Of a stretch of DNA of 20,960 nucleotides, positions 1-7,194 are shown piece by piece (positions within the stretch are counted from its first letter, which is position 1; every line of letters begins with the position of its first letter). The position numbers and the translations under genes were made by a program. The notes under the pieces are model-generated. The model ran no database searches and was not told the DNA's origin. It saw only the letters and a list, made by a program, of their open reading frames with translations. Location: IMG/VR virus record IMGVR_UViG_3300048507_000291, positions 1-20,960 of that record. One strand, written 5' to 3'. The stretch is from a virus.

Positions 1-39
1 ATATATCAGTATCTTAAAGAGAATAAATTTTTATCATGA
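1..39 (+). CDS. 3' end of a gene entering from the left edge
   Basis: Frame 1 is open from the first base and ends at TGA 37-39, giving only twelve residues (IYQYLKENKFLS). An intrinsic terminator follows 13 bases later, which fits the end of a transcription unit here. Nothing can be said about function from such a short tail. It could be a chance open frame; the position just before the terminator is the main support. Confidence 0.4.
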   Translation: MYQYLKENKFLS

Positions 40-52
40 AGTTACTAAACAC

Positions 53-78
53 AGGACTGCTTATGGCAGTCTTTTTTT
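53..78 (+). terminator. Rho-independent terminator
   Basis: GACTGC (55-60) pairs perfectly with GCAGTC (66-71) across the five-base loop TTATG. Two more pairs (A53-T73, G54.T72 wobble) can extend the stem, and seven T residues follow at 72-78. This is the classic stem plus U-tract. It lies after the partial gene and before the next one, and it overlaps the N-terminal codons of the longest version of that next gene. Confidence 0.75.
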
Positions 79-89
79 GGTTTTGGCCT

Positions 90-326
90 ATGAGACTATT
101 TACTAGCAAGAACAACTGTTACTTTTGGACACTAGAAAAATTAATTAAAGACGGCGGTAGTATTGAATGGTATCCTTCACGTAGATGGAGAGGTTATCAT
201 GTAGTATGGGTAGACCAAGATAATGTAGCTTGGGAATATACTCGTAAAATGCATAGGCACAATCCTTGGTATACTATGATATTCTACACAGGTCATGTAC
301 GTAGATTTCGTGGCAAAAGAAAATAA
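90..326 (+). CDS. Small basic, aromatic-rich phage protein of unknown function
   Basis: Encodes 78 residues from ATG 90, rich in Trp, Tyr, Arg and His (for example WYPSRRWRGYHVVWV and RKMHRHNPWY). It has no recognisable catalytic motif and no clear membrane segment when started here. The frame opens further upstream, with ATGs at 36 and 63, but those starts would put the terminator hairpin inside the coding region. A start reading MRLF also resembles, from memory, the opening of small proteins in marine T4-like phages. ATG 63 has a possible AGGA ribosome site at 53-56, buried in the hairpin stem, so the start remains uncertain. Function unknown. Confidence 0.6.
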   Translation: MRLFTSKNNCYFWTLEKLIKDGGSIEWYPSRRWRGYHVVWVDQDNVAWEYTRKMHRHNPWYTMIFYTGHVRRFRGKRK

Positions 327-330
327 TAAG

Positions 331-338
331 GATAAATA
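331..338 (+). promoter_or_regulatory. Possible T4-type late promoter octamer GATAAATA
   Basis: GATAAATA differs from the T4 late consensus TATAAATA only at its first base. The same octamer occurs at 549-556 and 20399-20406, also upstream of late-type genes. T4 late start sites lie about six bases after the octamer, which would put the start at about 344, on the ATG itself, and make a leaderless RNA. This copy is therefore less certain than the other two. Confidence 0.4.
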
Positions 339-343
339 TTATT

Positions 344-553
344 ATGAAAATGTACGAAATATTAGACGAAGAAGCAACAGCAGGCGGCACTAACGCAAGT
401 AGTATGGCAGTAGTAGCAAATCCAACTGTTAAAACTAAAAAAGGTAAGTACGGTGCACCTAAGGCTCCCCAAGCTACTAAAGCAGACGGAACTGCTAAAA
501 ACGCACTAGATATGAAGGCCAACGTTATGGGCGGCAAAGCTATTAAACGATAA
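344..553 (+). CDS. Small basic late protein, probably virion-associated
   Basis: Encodes 69 residues with an acidic N terminus (MKMYEILDEEATAGG) and then a low-complexity stretch rich in Ala, Lys, Gly and Thr, including KTKKGKYGAPKAPQATKADG. There are no Cys residues and no hydrophobic segment, so it is probably soluble and partly disordered. An AAGGA ribosome site lies at 328-332. The late octamer just upstream and the two larger late-type genes downstream suggest a product made with the virion. No known family is recognised with confidence; the virion role is inferred from context only. Confidence 0.7.
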   Translation: MKMYEILDEEATAGGTNASSMAVVANPTVKTKKGKYGAPKAPQATKADGTAKNALDMKANVMGGKAIKR

Positions 554-556
554 ATA
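549..556 (+). promoter_or_regulatory. T4-type late promoter GATAAATA
   Basis: The octamer overlaps the stop codon of the preceding gene (551-553) and is followed by CATATAG. By T4 spacing the transcript would start at about 562, leaving a 20-base leader with GGGA at about 570 before ATG 582. The spacing is what a functional phage late promoter should show, so this is the best-placed copy in the left part of the window. Confidence 0.6.
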
Positions 557-581
557 CATATAGAATAACGGGAACTGTAAG

Positions 582-1298
582 ATGAGAGAAAAAGAGATTA
601 CTGAAGGATTAGGCGAATTAGCAGATATTGCCGAACGTGATCACGAAGTACAAATGGCTCGTGCTGACCTTTATAAGTCTGCCAAATATGCAATTAAGCT
701 ACATGACATGCTCAAAGGTGTAAGTGAAGCAGAAGGCTTAGAAGGTTGGGTACAATCCAAAATTACCAAAGCAGCAGACATGCTCGGTAGTGTTTATCAT
801 CATATGGACTATGAGGAAAGTGGACTAGCAGACGAAGCTGTTGTAGTAGGCGAAGCAAAAAAAGACACACACTGTTCAGACAAATGCTGTGGCGCAGATG
901 TTAAAGCAGAAGACTGTGGATGTCCTCCGACATGCAAGCATTGTAATTGCAATGCAACTAATGAATCAACTAACGAAGGTCCATTTAAAGGTGCCGGTAA
1001 AGTGATGATGAAGCGAAAGCTCAAGAAACAATATAAAAAATCAGACCTTGCAAATTTCGATAAGTCAGGAATAGACACAAGCGGAAAATCACCTGAAGAG
1101 GTTGGGGATATGAAGTCAGATTTCTATCATGGTCATATGGACAAGGCGGCTAGAGCAAAAAAAGCTATGAACCGGTTATCAAAAAAGAAAGAATCTTACA
1201 AAGAAGAACTACATTTAAAATTAGAAGGTAAGAAAAAGTTCAAATCAGCTGCACACCGTAAAGCAGTACATGCCGCGAAAGCTTCAGGCAAGAGATAA
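582..1298 (+). CDS. Late phage protein with helical N-terminal domain and Cys-rich insert
   Basis: Encodes 238 residues in three parts. Residues 1-85 look helical and include a stretch around LYKSAKYAIKLHDMLKG and GWVQSKITKAADMLGSVYHHMDY, a type of segment that recurs, as far as I recall, in virion-associated proteins of marine T4-like phages. Residues about 98-124 contain nine cysteines in CxxxCC, CxC, CxxxCxxCxC-like spacing with a His, suggestive of metal binding. Residues 135-238 are very basic and end in a Lys/His/Ala-rich tail. It has a late promoter and overlaps the next gene by one base (ATAATGG). Its role is inferred as virion or head-core related; no enzyme motif is visible. Confidence 0.75.
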   Translation: MREKEITEGLGELADIAERDHEVQMARADLYKSAKYAIKLHDMLKGVSEAEGLEGWVQSKITKAADMLGSVYHHMDYEESGLADEAVVVGEAKKDTHCSDKCCGADVKAEDCGCPPTCKHCNCNATNESTNEGPFKGAGKVMMKRKLKKQYKKSDLANFDKSGIDTSGKSPEEVGDMKSDFYHGHMDKAARAKKAMNRLSKKKESYKEELHLKLEGKKKFKSAAHRKAVHAAKASGKR

Positions 1299-2122
1299 TG
1301 GACTATCATGCTCTCCAGCAAAAACTATTTGAAATTGATCCTGCAGATCCTGCAGAAGATATACGCAAGCTTACTGAAATGGCTTCAGGAAAAGCATCCG
1401 TTGGATCTGAAGATTTAACAGTAAATCATTTAGAAGAAAGTGTTTCTGATATTCCAGAAGGCACTATGCCAGTAGATAAAGATTATAGTATAAGTGATTT
1501 TGCTAAACTAGCAGGCGTTCAACTTAATGAAGGCGAAAAGTTCGATAATTTTAAGAAAACTATTAAAACTGGTGCTAAAGCGGCAAAAGCTGCAGTCAAG
1601 TCCGGTGCCAGCTCTTTTAAAACTGGAGCAAAAGCAGGCTATAAAGATCCTCATAAACTAAGTCCAGCGTTTAAGGCTGCTAAAGACGAATACGATAAAG
1701 CTAAAGAGCCAAAAGTACCTACAGCCAAGCCAAAGCCTAAGACATCTAAAGATTATAAAGATGAATACAAGGCGCAACAAGGTCAAAAAGAATCGTTAAA
1801 TTTTGATCAAGATTCTTTAATTGAAGCAATATCACAAGAGCTAGATGAAATATTACCAGCAATAGCAGGTATGGCAGCTAGAGGATTAGCAGCCAAAGCA
1901 GTTGGTGGCGCTGTTGACAAATTAACAGCAAATAAAAAGAACAAACAAAAACCTATCAAAGCAAGAGATCCAAATGCTCAGTATATGAATGACCTACGAA
2001 AAAGTGGTGCCGCAGGCGGTCATAAAGATAAAACAAAAACCATTCCCCGTAAACAAAAACATAAAGATACTAATGAATCCATAAAGTCCCAACTCTGGGC
2101 AGCATTAAACTCAAAAAAGTAG
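1298..2122 (+). CDS. Late phage protein, probable virion or prohead-core type
   Basis: Encodes 274 residues and starts within the stop codon of the gene before it. The N terminus (MDYHALQQKLFEIDPADPAEDIRKL) and the segment DKDYSISDFAKLAGVQLNEGE resemble conserved pieces of marine T4-like phage virion proteins as I remember them; no database check was possible. Residues about 85-165 are a low-complexity Lys/Ala/Pro stretch (KTGAKAAKAAVKSG, KVPTAKPKPKTSK). A short helical Ala/Gly segment around 190-208 (AIAGMAARGLAAKAVGG) follows, then another basic tail ending IKSQLWAALNSKK. It looks disordered and DNA- or scaffold-interacting rather than enzymatic. It is the last gene before an early promoter. 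Confidence 0.75.
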   Translation: MDYHALQQKLFEIDPADPAEDIRKLTEMASGKASVGSEDLTVNHLEESVSDIPEGTMPVDKDYSISDFAKLAGVQLNEGEKFDNFKKTIKTGAKAAKAAVKSGASSFKTGAKAGYKDPHKLSPAFKAAKDEYDKAKEPKVPTAKPKPKTSKDYKDEYKAQQGQKESLNFDQDSLIEAISQELDEILPAIAGMAARGLAAKAVGGAVDKLTANKKNKQKPIKARDPNAQYMNDLRKSGAAGGHKDKTKTIPRKQKHKDTNESIKSQLWAALNSKK

Positions 2123-2151
2123 TTGACAACCCCTTAAAACTGTAGTATAAT
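2123..2151 (+). promoter_or_regulatory. sigma70-type promoter for the replication block
   Basis: TTGACA at 2123-2128 and TATAAT at 2146-2151 are both exact consensus hexamers separated by exactly 17 bp. A leader of about 28 bases with GGAG at 2176-2179 precedes ATG 2187. This is a strong host-RNA-polymerase (early) promoter immediately after a late gene, so it marks a change of transcription class. Confidence 0.9.
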
Positions 2152-2186
2152 AATACAATTACACTAACACCTAATGGAGAAATTGT

Positions 2187-2447
2187 ATGAGTGATCGCAC
2201 CTATGGCGCTGAAGAAAAAGCTAAGTTAGAACGTCTTGTCAACGAAGGCGTAACAGTATTACAAGAAATTGAAGATTTAAGCACAGGTCTAAAGGAAACT
2301 GTTAAAGCAGTAGCAGAAGAATTGGACATGAAACCTACTCTTATTAACAAAGCAATTAAGATTGCACAAAAAGGCGATTGGGCACAACATGCCGATGCGT
2401 TTGATGATCTTGAAACACTTGTTGTAACAGTGGGTAAAGATAAGTGA
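2187..2447 (+). CDS. Small DNA-binding protein, DsbA-like
   Basis: Encodes 86 acidic, helical residues with a segment LKETVKAVAEELDMKPTLINKAIKIAQKG. The pattern of helix, 'ELDxKPxLxNKAIKxAxK', then an acidic helix resembles the T4 DsbA double-stranded-DNA-binding protein family of late-promoter modulators (T4 DsbA is 89 residues). The match is by eye and modest. It is the first gene after the strong early promoter, with a clear GGAG ribosome site, and overlaps the next start by four bases (GTGAATG region). Position ahead of the polymerase gene fits a role in DNA or transcription management. A generic phage helical protein is the alternative. Confidence 0.55.
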   Translation: MSDRTYGAEEKAKLERLVNEGVTVLQEIEDLSTGLKETVKAVAEELDMKPTLINKAIKIAQKGDWAQHADAFDDLETLVVTVGKDK

Positions 2448-2725
2448 ATGGTATCGTTGGCTACTTCAAAGAAAGTTATCGACTAAGTCCATTTGCATTC
2501 TACTGTGAATTAGTTGAAACTATTTTCCTAGTAGGTGCTAGTGCAGTACTAACATTTACAGTACTCGATCCTGCAACTGAAATTTTTATTCCTATGTATC
2601 TCATAGGTAGTTTGCTAGGTTTGATTAGTACTGTTATACGCAAAGCGGCATTTACAATTATATTATGTAGCTGGTTTGTTGTAATGAATACAATCGCTTT
2701 AATACAATTGTTTGTGTTACAGTGA
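2444..2725 (+). CDS. Small integral membrane protein
   Basis: Encodes 93 residues with hydrophobic segments at about 22-42 (CELVETIFLVGASAVLTFTV), 48-62 (IFIPMYLIGSLLGLI) and 68-92 (AAFTIILCSWFVVMNTIALI), so two or three membrane spans. The N terminus is short and mildly charged. It begins inside the last codons of the DsbA-like gene and its stop overlaps the next GTG start, so translation is probably coupled. No family is recognised. A phage inner-membrane protein made early might affect host membrane functions or superinfection; that is a guess from topology and timing only. Confidence 0.7.
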   Translation: MNGIVGYFKESYRLSPFAFYCELVETIFLVGASAVLTFTVLDPATEIFIPMYLIGSLLGLISTVIRKAAFTIILCSWFVVMNTIALIQLFVLQ

Positions 2726-2805
2726 TATATATTAGTATAGATTCGCTCACTAAAGAGCAAGTAAGGTTAGCGTTGGCCGCAAGCAACGAGGAGGCAAAGA
2801 TTTGA
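2722..2805 (+). CDS. 27-residue coupling ORF ahead of DNA polymerase
   Basis: A GTG start overlapping the previous stop (caGTGA) opens a 27-codon frame, VIYISIDSLTKEQVRLALAASN then EEAKI, that ends at TGA 2803-2805 overlapping the polymerase start (atTTGA). The sense-like acidic and helical composition and the exact stop/start overlaps at both ends suggest a real short gene or a translational coupling leader. Its end contains the GAGGAGG ribosome site of the polymerase (2788-2794). No homologue is known to me. Confidence 0.5.
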   Translation: MIYISIDSLTKEQVRLALAASNEEAKI

Positions 2806-5471
2806 GTTACGTGGACGCAATGTTCGATAGAGATTCTGATATTATTAGAGCTGTTGAACGTCGAGAAGGCAAAAGACATTTTACAGAGTATCCGGTAAAG
2901 TATACTTTTTATTACAAAGACCAACGTGGCAAGTATAAAAGTATATACGGTGACCCACTAAGTCGTATTGTTTGCAAAAACACAAAAGACTTCCGCAAAG
3001 AAGTTGCTATTAATAGAGACAAGCAACTATTCGAAAGCGACATTAATCCTATATTTCAATGTTTAAGTGAAAACTATCTTAATCAAGATGCACCTAAACT
3101 AAACATTGCATTCTTTGATATTGAGACTGACTTTGATCCAGAGAGAGGCTTTGCTGATCCAAGTGATCCCTTTATGCCTATTACAAGTATCTCAGTATAC
3201 TTGCAATGGTTAGAAACAATGGTATGCTTGGCTGTTCCTCCTAAGACACTTACTATGGACGAAGCTAAAAAAGAACTTGAAGGTATCGACAATGTAATGT
3301 TGTTTGAAAAAGAAGGTGACATGATTGACACTTTCTTGACACTGATTGAAGATAGTGATATCTTATCAGGTTGGAACAGCGAAGGTTATGATATTCCTTA
3401 TACTGTAAACAGAACTGCTCGTGTACTAAGCAAAGATGACACACGTAGATTTTGCTTGTGGGGACAACTTCCTAAGAAGCGTGAATATGAAAAGTATGGT
3501 AAAATAGCACAAACCTTTGACCTAATAGGCAGAGTGCATTTAGATAGTTTGAATTTATATCGTAAATATACATATGAAGAAAGACACACATATAGACTTG
3601 ATGCCATTGGCGAAATCGAAGTTGGCGAGAACAAGGTCCCTTATGAAGGTACTTTGGACGCATTGTACAACAATGACTTTAGAAAGTTCATCGAATACAA
3701 CATACAAGATACCGCACTACTGGACAAGCTGGACAAAAAACTAAGATTTATTGATCTTAGTAACGAACTTGCTCATGCAAACACTGTTTTGCTACAAACC
3801 ACTATGGGGGCCGTAGCAGTTACAGAACAAGCCATTGTCAACGAAGCACATCATCGAGGCATGCAAGTTCCTAATCGTGCAAAACGTGATGATGAAAACA
3901 CACAAGCCGCAGGTGCGTATGTGGCATTTCCGAAAAAAGGACTGCACAAATGGATTGCAAGTATGGACTTGAACAGTCTATATCCTAGTGTAATTCGTGC
4001 ATTGAATATGGATCCGGCAACTATTGTTGGACAAATACGTCCTGATATTTCAGATGCTCGTGTAACAGAAGATATGGGTCTAAAGAAAAAGTCATTTGCA
4101 GGTAGTTGGGAAGGGCGTTTTAGTACAGAAGAATACGAAGCTGTTATGGAGCAACGCAAAGATGTTGCACTTACAGTTGACTTTGAGAACGGCGAATCAA
4201 AGGTAATGAGTGGTGCTGAAATATACAAAGTAATCTTTGATAGTAATAAACCTTGGATGCTTAGTTCAAATGGCACAATTTTTACAACAGAATACGAAGG
4301 TGTTATTCCTGGACTTCTAAAGCGTTGGTATAGTGAACGTAAAGATCTACAAGCACAACTTAAAAAAGCAAAAGACGCAGGCAATTCTATTGAAATTGAA
4401 TACTGGGACAAACGTCAACTTGTTAAGAAGATTAACTTGAATAGTTTGTATGGTGCTATTTTAAATCCAGGCTGTAGATTTTTTGATAAAAGAATTGGTC
4501 AATCAACCACACTAAGTGGTCGAACTATTGTTAAGCATATGAGTGCAGAAGCTAACAACGTCATTGCAGGTAAGTATGATCACACAGGTGAAGCAGTAAT
4601 TTATGGTGACACTGACTCTGTATATTTTAGTGCATACCCAACACTTAAAGCTGATATTGATTCAGGTAAAATTCCATGGTCAAAAGAAAATGCTATTAAG
4701 CTTTATGATCAAGTAAGCGAGGCTGTAGATAGTACGTTTACAAAATTTATGGCCCAAGCATTTCACTGTCCAGCAAGTCGTGCAGAAGTTATTGCAGCTG
4801 GTAGAGAAATTGTTGCAGAAAGCGGATTATATATTACTAAGAAACGTTATGCAGCACTAGTAATTGACAACGAAGGGTTTAGAACTGACGTTGATGGCAA
4901 AGCTGGAAAAGTAAAAGCTATGGGCTTAGACTTGCGTAGATCAGATACACCTGTGTTTATGCAAGAGTTTTTAAGTGAACTATTACTAATGGTACTAACA
5001 GACAAGCCAGTAGAAGATGTACTAGAACGTATTACTGTATTCCGTAAAGAGTTTAGTGAACGTCCTGGTTGGGAAAAGGGTTCGCCGAAACGTGCTAATA
5101 AAATTGGTCACTATCAGCGACTAGAAGAAAAACAAGGCAAGGCAAATATGCCTGGTCATGTACGAGCAAGCATTAACTGGAATACACTTAAACGCATGAA
5201 TGGCGACAAGTATTCGCAAGAAATTGTTGACGGTATGAAAGTTATTGTTTGTAAATTAAAACAGAACCCACTAGGGTATACAAGTGTTGCTTATCCAACA
5301 GATGAGCTTCATATACCTGATTGGTTCAAAGAACTGCCATTTGACGATGCAGCAATGGCAGAAACTATTATTGATAATAAGCTAGACAACTTAATTGGTG
5401 TGCTAAACTATCCGTTAGAAGATACAAAGCGTAACAATACGTTTAACAGTTTATTTGATTTTGGAGAATAA
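2802..5471 (+). CDS. 43: Family B DNA polymerase with 3'-5' proofreading exonuclease (T4 gp43 type)
   Basis: Encodes 889 residues, close to T4 gp43 (898). The exonuclease motifs are present: FDIETD at 105-110 (Asp106, Glu108), GWNSEGYDIPY at 190-200 and YNIQDTALL at 299-307. The polymerase motifs are also intact: A, DLNSLYPSVI at 389-398; B, KKINLNSLYG at 542-551; C, YGDTDSVY at 601-608; and KKRYAAL near 680. The C terminus, FNSLFDFGE, is of the type by which T4 gp43 binds the gp45 clamp. The start is TTG at 2802, chosen because GAGGAGG lies seven bases upstream. All catalytic residues look intact, so this is the replicative polymerase. Confidence 0.97.
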   Translation: MSYVDAMFDRDSDIIRAVERREGKRHFTEYPVKYTFYYKDQRGKYKSIYGDPLSRIVCKNTKDFRKEVAINRDKQLFESDINPIFQCLSENYLNQDAPKLNIAFFDIETDFDPERGFADPSDPFMPITSISVYLQWLETMVCLAVPPKTLTMDEAKKELEGIDNVMLFEKEGDMIDTFLTLIEDSDILSGWNSEGYDIPYTVNRTARVLSKDDTRRFCLWGQLPKKREYEKYGKIAQTFDLIGRVHLDSLNLYRKYTYEERHTYRLDAIGEIEVGENKVPYEGTLDALYNNDFRKFIEYNIQDTALLDKLDKKLRFIDLSNELAHANTVLLQTTMGAVAVTEQAIVNEAHHRGMQVPNRAKRDDENTQAAGAYVAFPKKGLHKWIASMDLNSLYPSVIRALNMDPATIVGQIRPDISDARVTEDMGLKKKSFAGSWEGRFSTEEYEAVMEQRKDVALTVDFENGESKVMSGAEIYKVIFDSNKPWMLSSNGTIFTTEYEGVIPGLLKRWYSERKDLQAQLKKAKDAGNSIEIEYWDKRQLVKKINLNSLYGAILNPGCRFFDKRIGQSTTLSGRTIVKHMSAEANNVIAGKYDHTGEAVIYGDTDSVYFSAYPTLKADIDSGKIPWSKENAIKLYDQVSEAVDSTFTKFMAQAFHCPASRAEVIAAGREIVAESGLYITKKRYAALVIDNEGFRTDVDGKAGKVKAMGLDLRRSDTPVFMQEFLSELLLMVLTDKPVEDVLERITVFRKEFSERPGWEKGSPKRANKIGHYQRLEEKQGKANMPGHVRASINWNTLKRMNGDKYSQEIVDGMKVIVCKLKQNPLGYTSVAYPTDELHIPDWFKELPFDDAAMAETIIDNKLDNLIGVLNYPLEDTKRNNTFNSLFDFGE

Positions 5472-5576
5472 ATGAAAATTAAAGTAGAGATTGAAATTGA
5501 TTCTGATAAGCCTGATGATGCAGACTTAGTAGAACAAATAATGGATGTACTAAAAGAACTAAAGGAGAGACAATGA
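5472..5576 (+). CDS. 34-residue acidic protein, unknown
   Basis: ATG 5472 follows the polymerase stop directly, with GGAG at 5463-5466 five bases upstream. The frame runs 34 codons, MKIKVEIEIDSDKPDDADLV and then EQIMDVLKELKERQ, and stops in an ATGA overlap with the next gene. The composition, a beta-like alternating start and an acidic helix, is coherent and phage-like. There is no known function. The good ribosome site and the tight overlaps on both sides support it as a real small gene. Confidence 0.65.
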   Translation: MKIKVEIEIDSDKPDDADLVEQIMDVLKELKERQ

Positions 5577-5902
5577 AAGTAAATCTGGATGACATAGGCG
5601 GTTATATTGCAAAACAAGATGATAGGTATGTTGTTAAAGACAATCCTTTTGGTAATACACTAGTCCTAAGCAGTACCAGATTACACGGACATAAAGAAAC
5701 AAGTGGACATAAACATGATGGACAAGAAGAAGTATATTTGTTTATCGAAGGGGCAGGACAAATGCAATTGGATAATGAATTTATCGAAGTAGAAGCAGGC
5801 GATGTAGTACCTATCAATGATGGTGTATTCCATAAAGTAATAAATCCACGTGATGCAGACATGTATTTTATTTGCGTCTTTGACGGGCAAAGGAAACACT
5901 AA
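5573..5902 (+). CDS. Cupin-fold protein
   Basis: Encodes 109 residues with a single cupin barrel. The first motif is LHGHKETSGHKHDGQEEVYLFIEGAG (about residues 38-63), with the His pair and Glu that usually bind a metal. The second is EAGDVVPINDGVFHKVIN (about 74-91), with the closing His. Small cupins act as sugar isomerases or epimerases, dioxygenases or binding proteins. It lies at the head of an overlapping run with a cytidylyltransferase, a phosphomannomutase-like phosphatase and an NAD-dependent epimerase, so a role in sugar or nucleotide-sugar metabolism is plausible but not shown. AAAGGAGAG ribosome site just upstream. Confidence 0.8.
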   Translation: MKVNLDDIGGYIAKQDDRYVVKDNPFGNTLVLSSTRLHGHKETSGHKHDGQEEVYLFIEGAGQMQLDNEFIEVEAGDVVPINDGVFHKVINPRDADMYFICVFDGQRKH

Positions 5903-6318
5903 TGAAAGTAGGATTTACTTGCAGTACATTTGATCTATTACATGCAGGACATGTAATTATGCTACGTGAAGCGAAAGAGCAATGCGACTATTTGTTAGTG
6001 GGGTTACAAGTTGATCCTAGCGTAGATAGAAAAGAAAAGAACTCACCAATACAAACTATTGTAGAACGTTATACACAATTAAAAGCAGTTGGTTATGTAG
6101 ATGAAATTATCCCTTATGGCACAGAAGAAGATTTAGAAGATATTTTGCAGATGTATCCTATAAACATTAGAATATTAGGAGAAGAATATCGCGATAAGGA
6201 TTTTACTGGCAAGGATATATGTCGTAGTAGAGATATAGATTTGCATTTTAATAAACGAGATCACCGATTCAGCACAAGTGATTTACGTTCACGAGTAGCT
6301 GACACGGAGAAGAAATGA
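5902..6318 (+). CDS. Cytidylyltransferase, glycerol-3-phosphate type
   Basis: Encodes 138 residues, full length for the TagD/TarD-type nucleotidyltransferase fold. FDLLHAGH (10-17) is the HxGH nucleotide-binding motif, RYTQLKAVGYVDEII is the usual mid-domain segment, and RFSTSDLRSRV near the C terminus occupies the place of the ISSTxIR motif. The family joins CTP to a phosphorylated alcohol or sugar (for example glycerol 3-phosphate) to make a CDP-activated compound. Relatives occur in marine T4-like phages. The exact substrate is unknown. It overlaps the cupin by one base and the following small gene by four. Confidence 0.85.
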   Translation: MKVGFTCSTFDLLHAGHVIMLREAKEQCDYLLVGLQVDPSVDRKEKNSPIQTIVERYTQLKAVGYVDEIIPYGTEEDLEDILQMYPINIRILGEEYRDKDFTGKDICRSRDIDLHFNKRDHRFSTSDLRSRVADTEKK

Positions 6319-6494
6319 CTGACGCAGAAGAAAAGAGATTGGCTATTGAAGCAGACAGAAAATTAGTCAAAGAATGGTTAGCTAAAGGCAACGAAATTAC
6401 AGTTTATCCATATGGTGCTAGATCTGAAGAAGTAGAATATACTAGTGGTATGTATGCAAAAAGGAAAAAGAAGGGTGAAAAAAGTAAAAAATAA
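6315..6494 (+). CDS. 59-residue charged protein, unknown
   Basis: ATG 6315 overlaps the cytidylyltransferase stop (ATGA). The 59-codon frame begins MTDAEEKRLAIEADRKLVKE, contains the segment WLAKGNEITVYPYGARSEE, and ends in a Lys-rich tail. GGAG lies six bases before the start (6306-6309). The helix plus 'WLAKGNxITVxPxGAR' pattern resembles short proteins of marine T4-like phages, from memory. The function is unknown. The C-terminal 20 bases overlap the GTG start of the next gene. Confidence 0.7.
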   Translation: MTDAEEKRLAIEADRKLVKEWLAKGNEITVYPYGARSEEVEYTSGMYAKRKKKGEKSKK

Positions 6495-7194
6495 ATTTAT
6501 TTTTGATGTTGACGGAACATTAACTCCGAGCAGGCAAGTAATCGATGAACGATTTGCAGTTTGGTTTAAATCGTTTTGCCAATCAAATGATGTTTATCTT
6601 GTTACAGGCAGTGATCGGCCTAAAACGCTCGAACAAATCGGCGAAACAATTTATAATAGCTGTAAACGTGTATATAATTGCAATGGTAATGATGTTTGGG
6701 AAAAAGATGTAAATGTTAGATCTAACGATTGGATATTACCAGAAGATGCACACGAGTGGCTTAGTATTGAGCTCACAGAAAGTGATTTCAACTTACGAAC
6801 AGGATTGCATTTTGAACATCGTCCTGGTATGGTAAATTTTAGTGTTGTTGGTCGCAATGCAACAAAAGAACAAAGAGAAAAATATGTAGTTTATGACTCT
6901 TTAACTTCTGAACGTGAAATAATTGCAAGACAATTCAATGCATTGTTTCCTAAGATCAAGGCAACAGTAGGCGGAGAAACAGGTATCGATATATCACCTA
7001 TCGGCACTGATAAAGCACAAATTATAAAAGACTTTGATGCCGAAGATACTAAATATTTCTTCGGAGATAGAATGGATAAGGACGGAAACGATTATCCTTT
7101 AGCACAAGTTGTGAACCACACTAGAGCAGTAAGTAGTTGGCAGCAAACAAGAGAGTATCTACAATTTTTTCAAGAGTCTGGAATAGCATCATGA
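6475..7194 (+). CDS. HAD-superfamily phosphatase, phosphomannomutase-like
   Basis: Encodes 239 residues from GTG 6475, preceded by AAGGA at about 6461-6465; upstream ATGs at 6445 and 6454 lack a ribosome site and run inside the previous gene. FDVDGTLTPSR holds the nucleophile and acid/base aspartates (Asp11, Asp13). The second half reads GGETGIDISPIGTDKAQII then KYFFGDRMDKDGNDYP. The latter pair matches the cap and loop of eukaryotic-type phosphomannomutases (type IIB HAD), which interconvert mannose 6- and 1-phosphate. The family could equally be a sugar-phosphate phosphatase. Context with the epimerase and cytidylyltransferase supports sugar-phosphate chemistry. Confidence 0.8.
   Translation: MKKVKNKFIFDVDGTLTPSRQVIDERFAVWFKSFCQSNDVYLVTGSDRPKTLEQIGETIYNSCKRVYNCNGNDVWEKDVNVRSNDWILPEDAHEWLSIELTESDFNLRTGLHFEHRPGMVNFSVVGRNATKEQREKYVVYDSLTSEREIIARQFNALFPKIKATVGGETGIDISPIGTDKAQIIKDFDAEDTKYFFGDRMDKDGNDYPLAQVVNHTRAVSSWQQTREYLQFFQESGIAS

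Noticed and set aside
3336-3364. TTGACA-17 bp-TATCTT promoter-like pair inside the polymerase gene
   Set aside because: The -10 is poor, it lies in the middle of a long intact coding region, and no gene starts nearby.
3851-4411. 186-codon open frame on the minus strand
   Set aside because: It is antisense to the polymerase core motifs and shows no recognisable protein features; the intact sense protein explains it.
7137-7190. Upstream extension of the epimerase to ATG 7137
   Set aside because: The Rossmann strand begins right after ATG 7191, which overlaps the previous stop in the usual ATGA manner.
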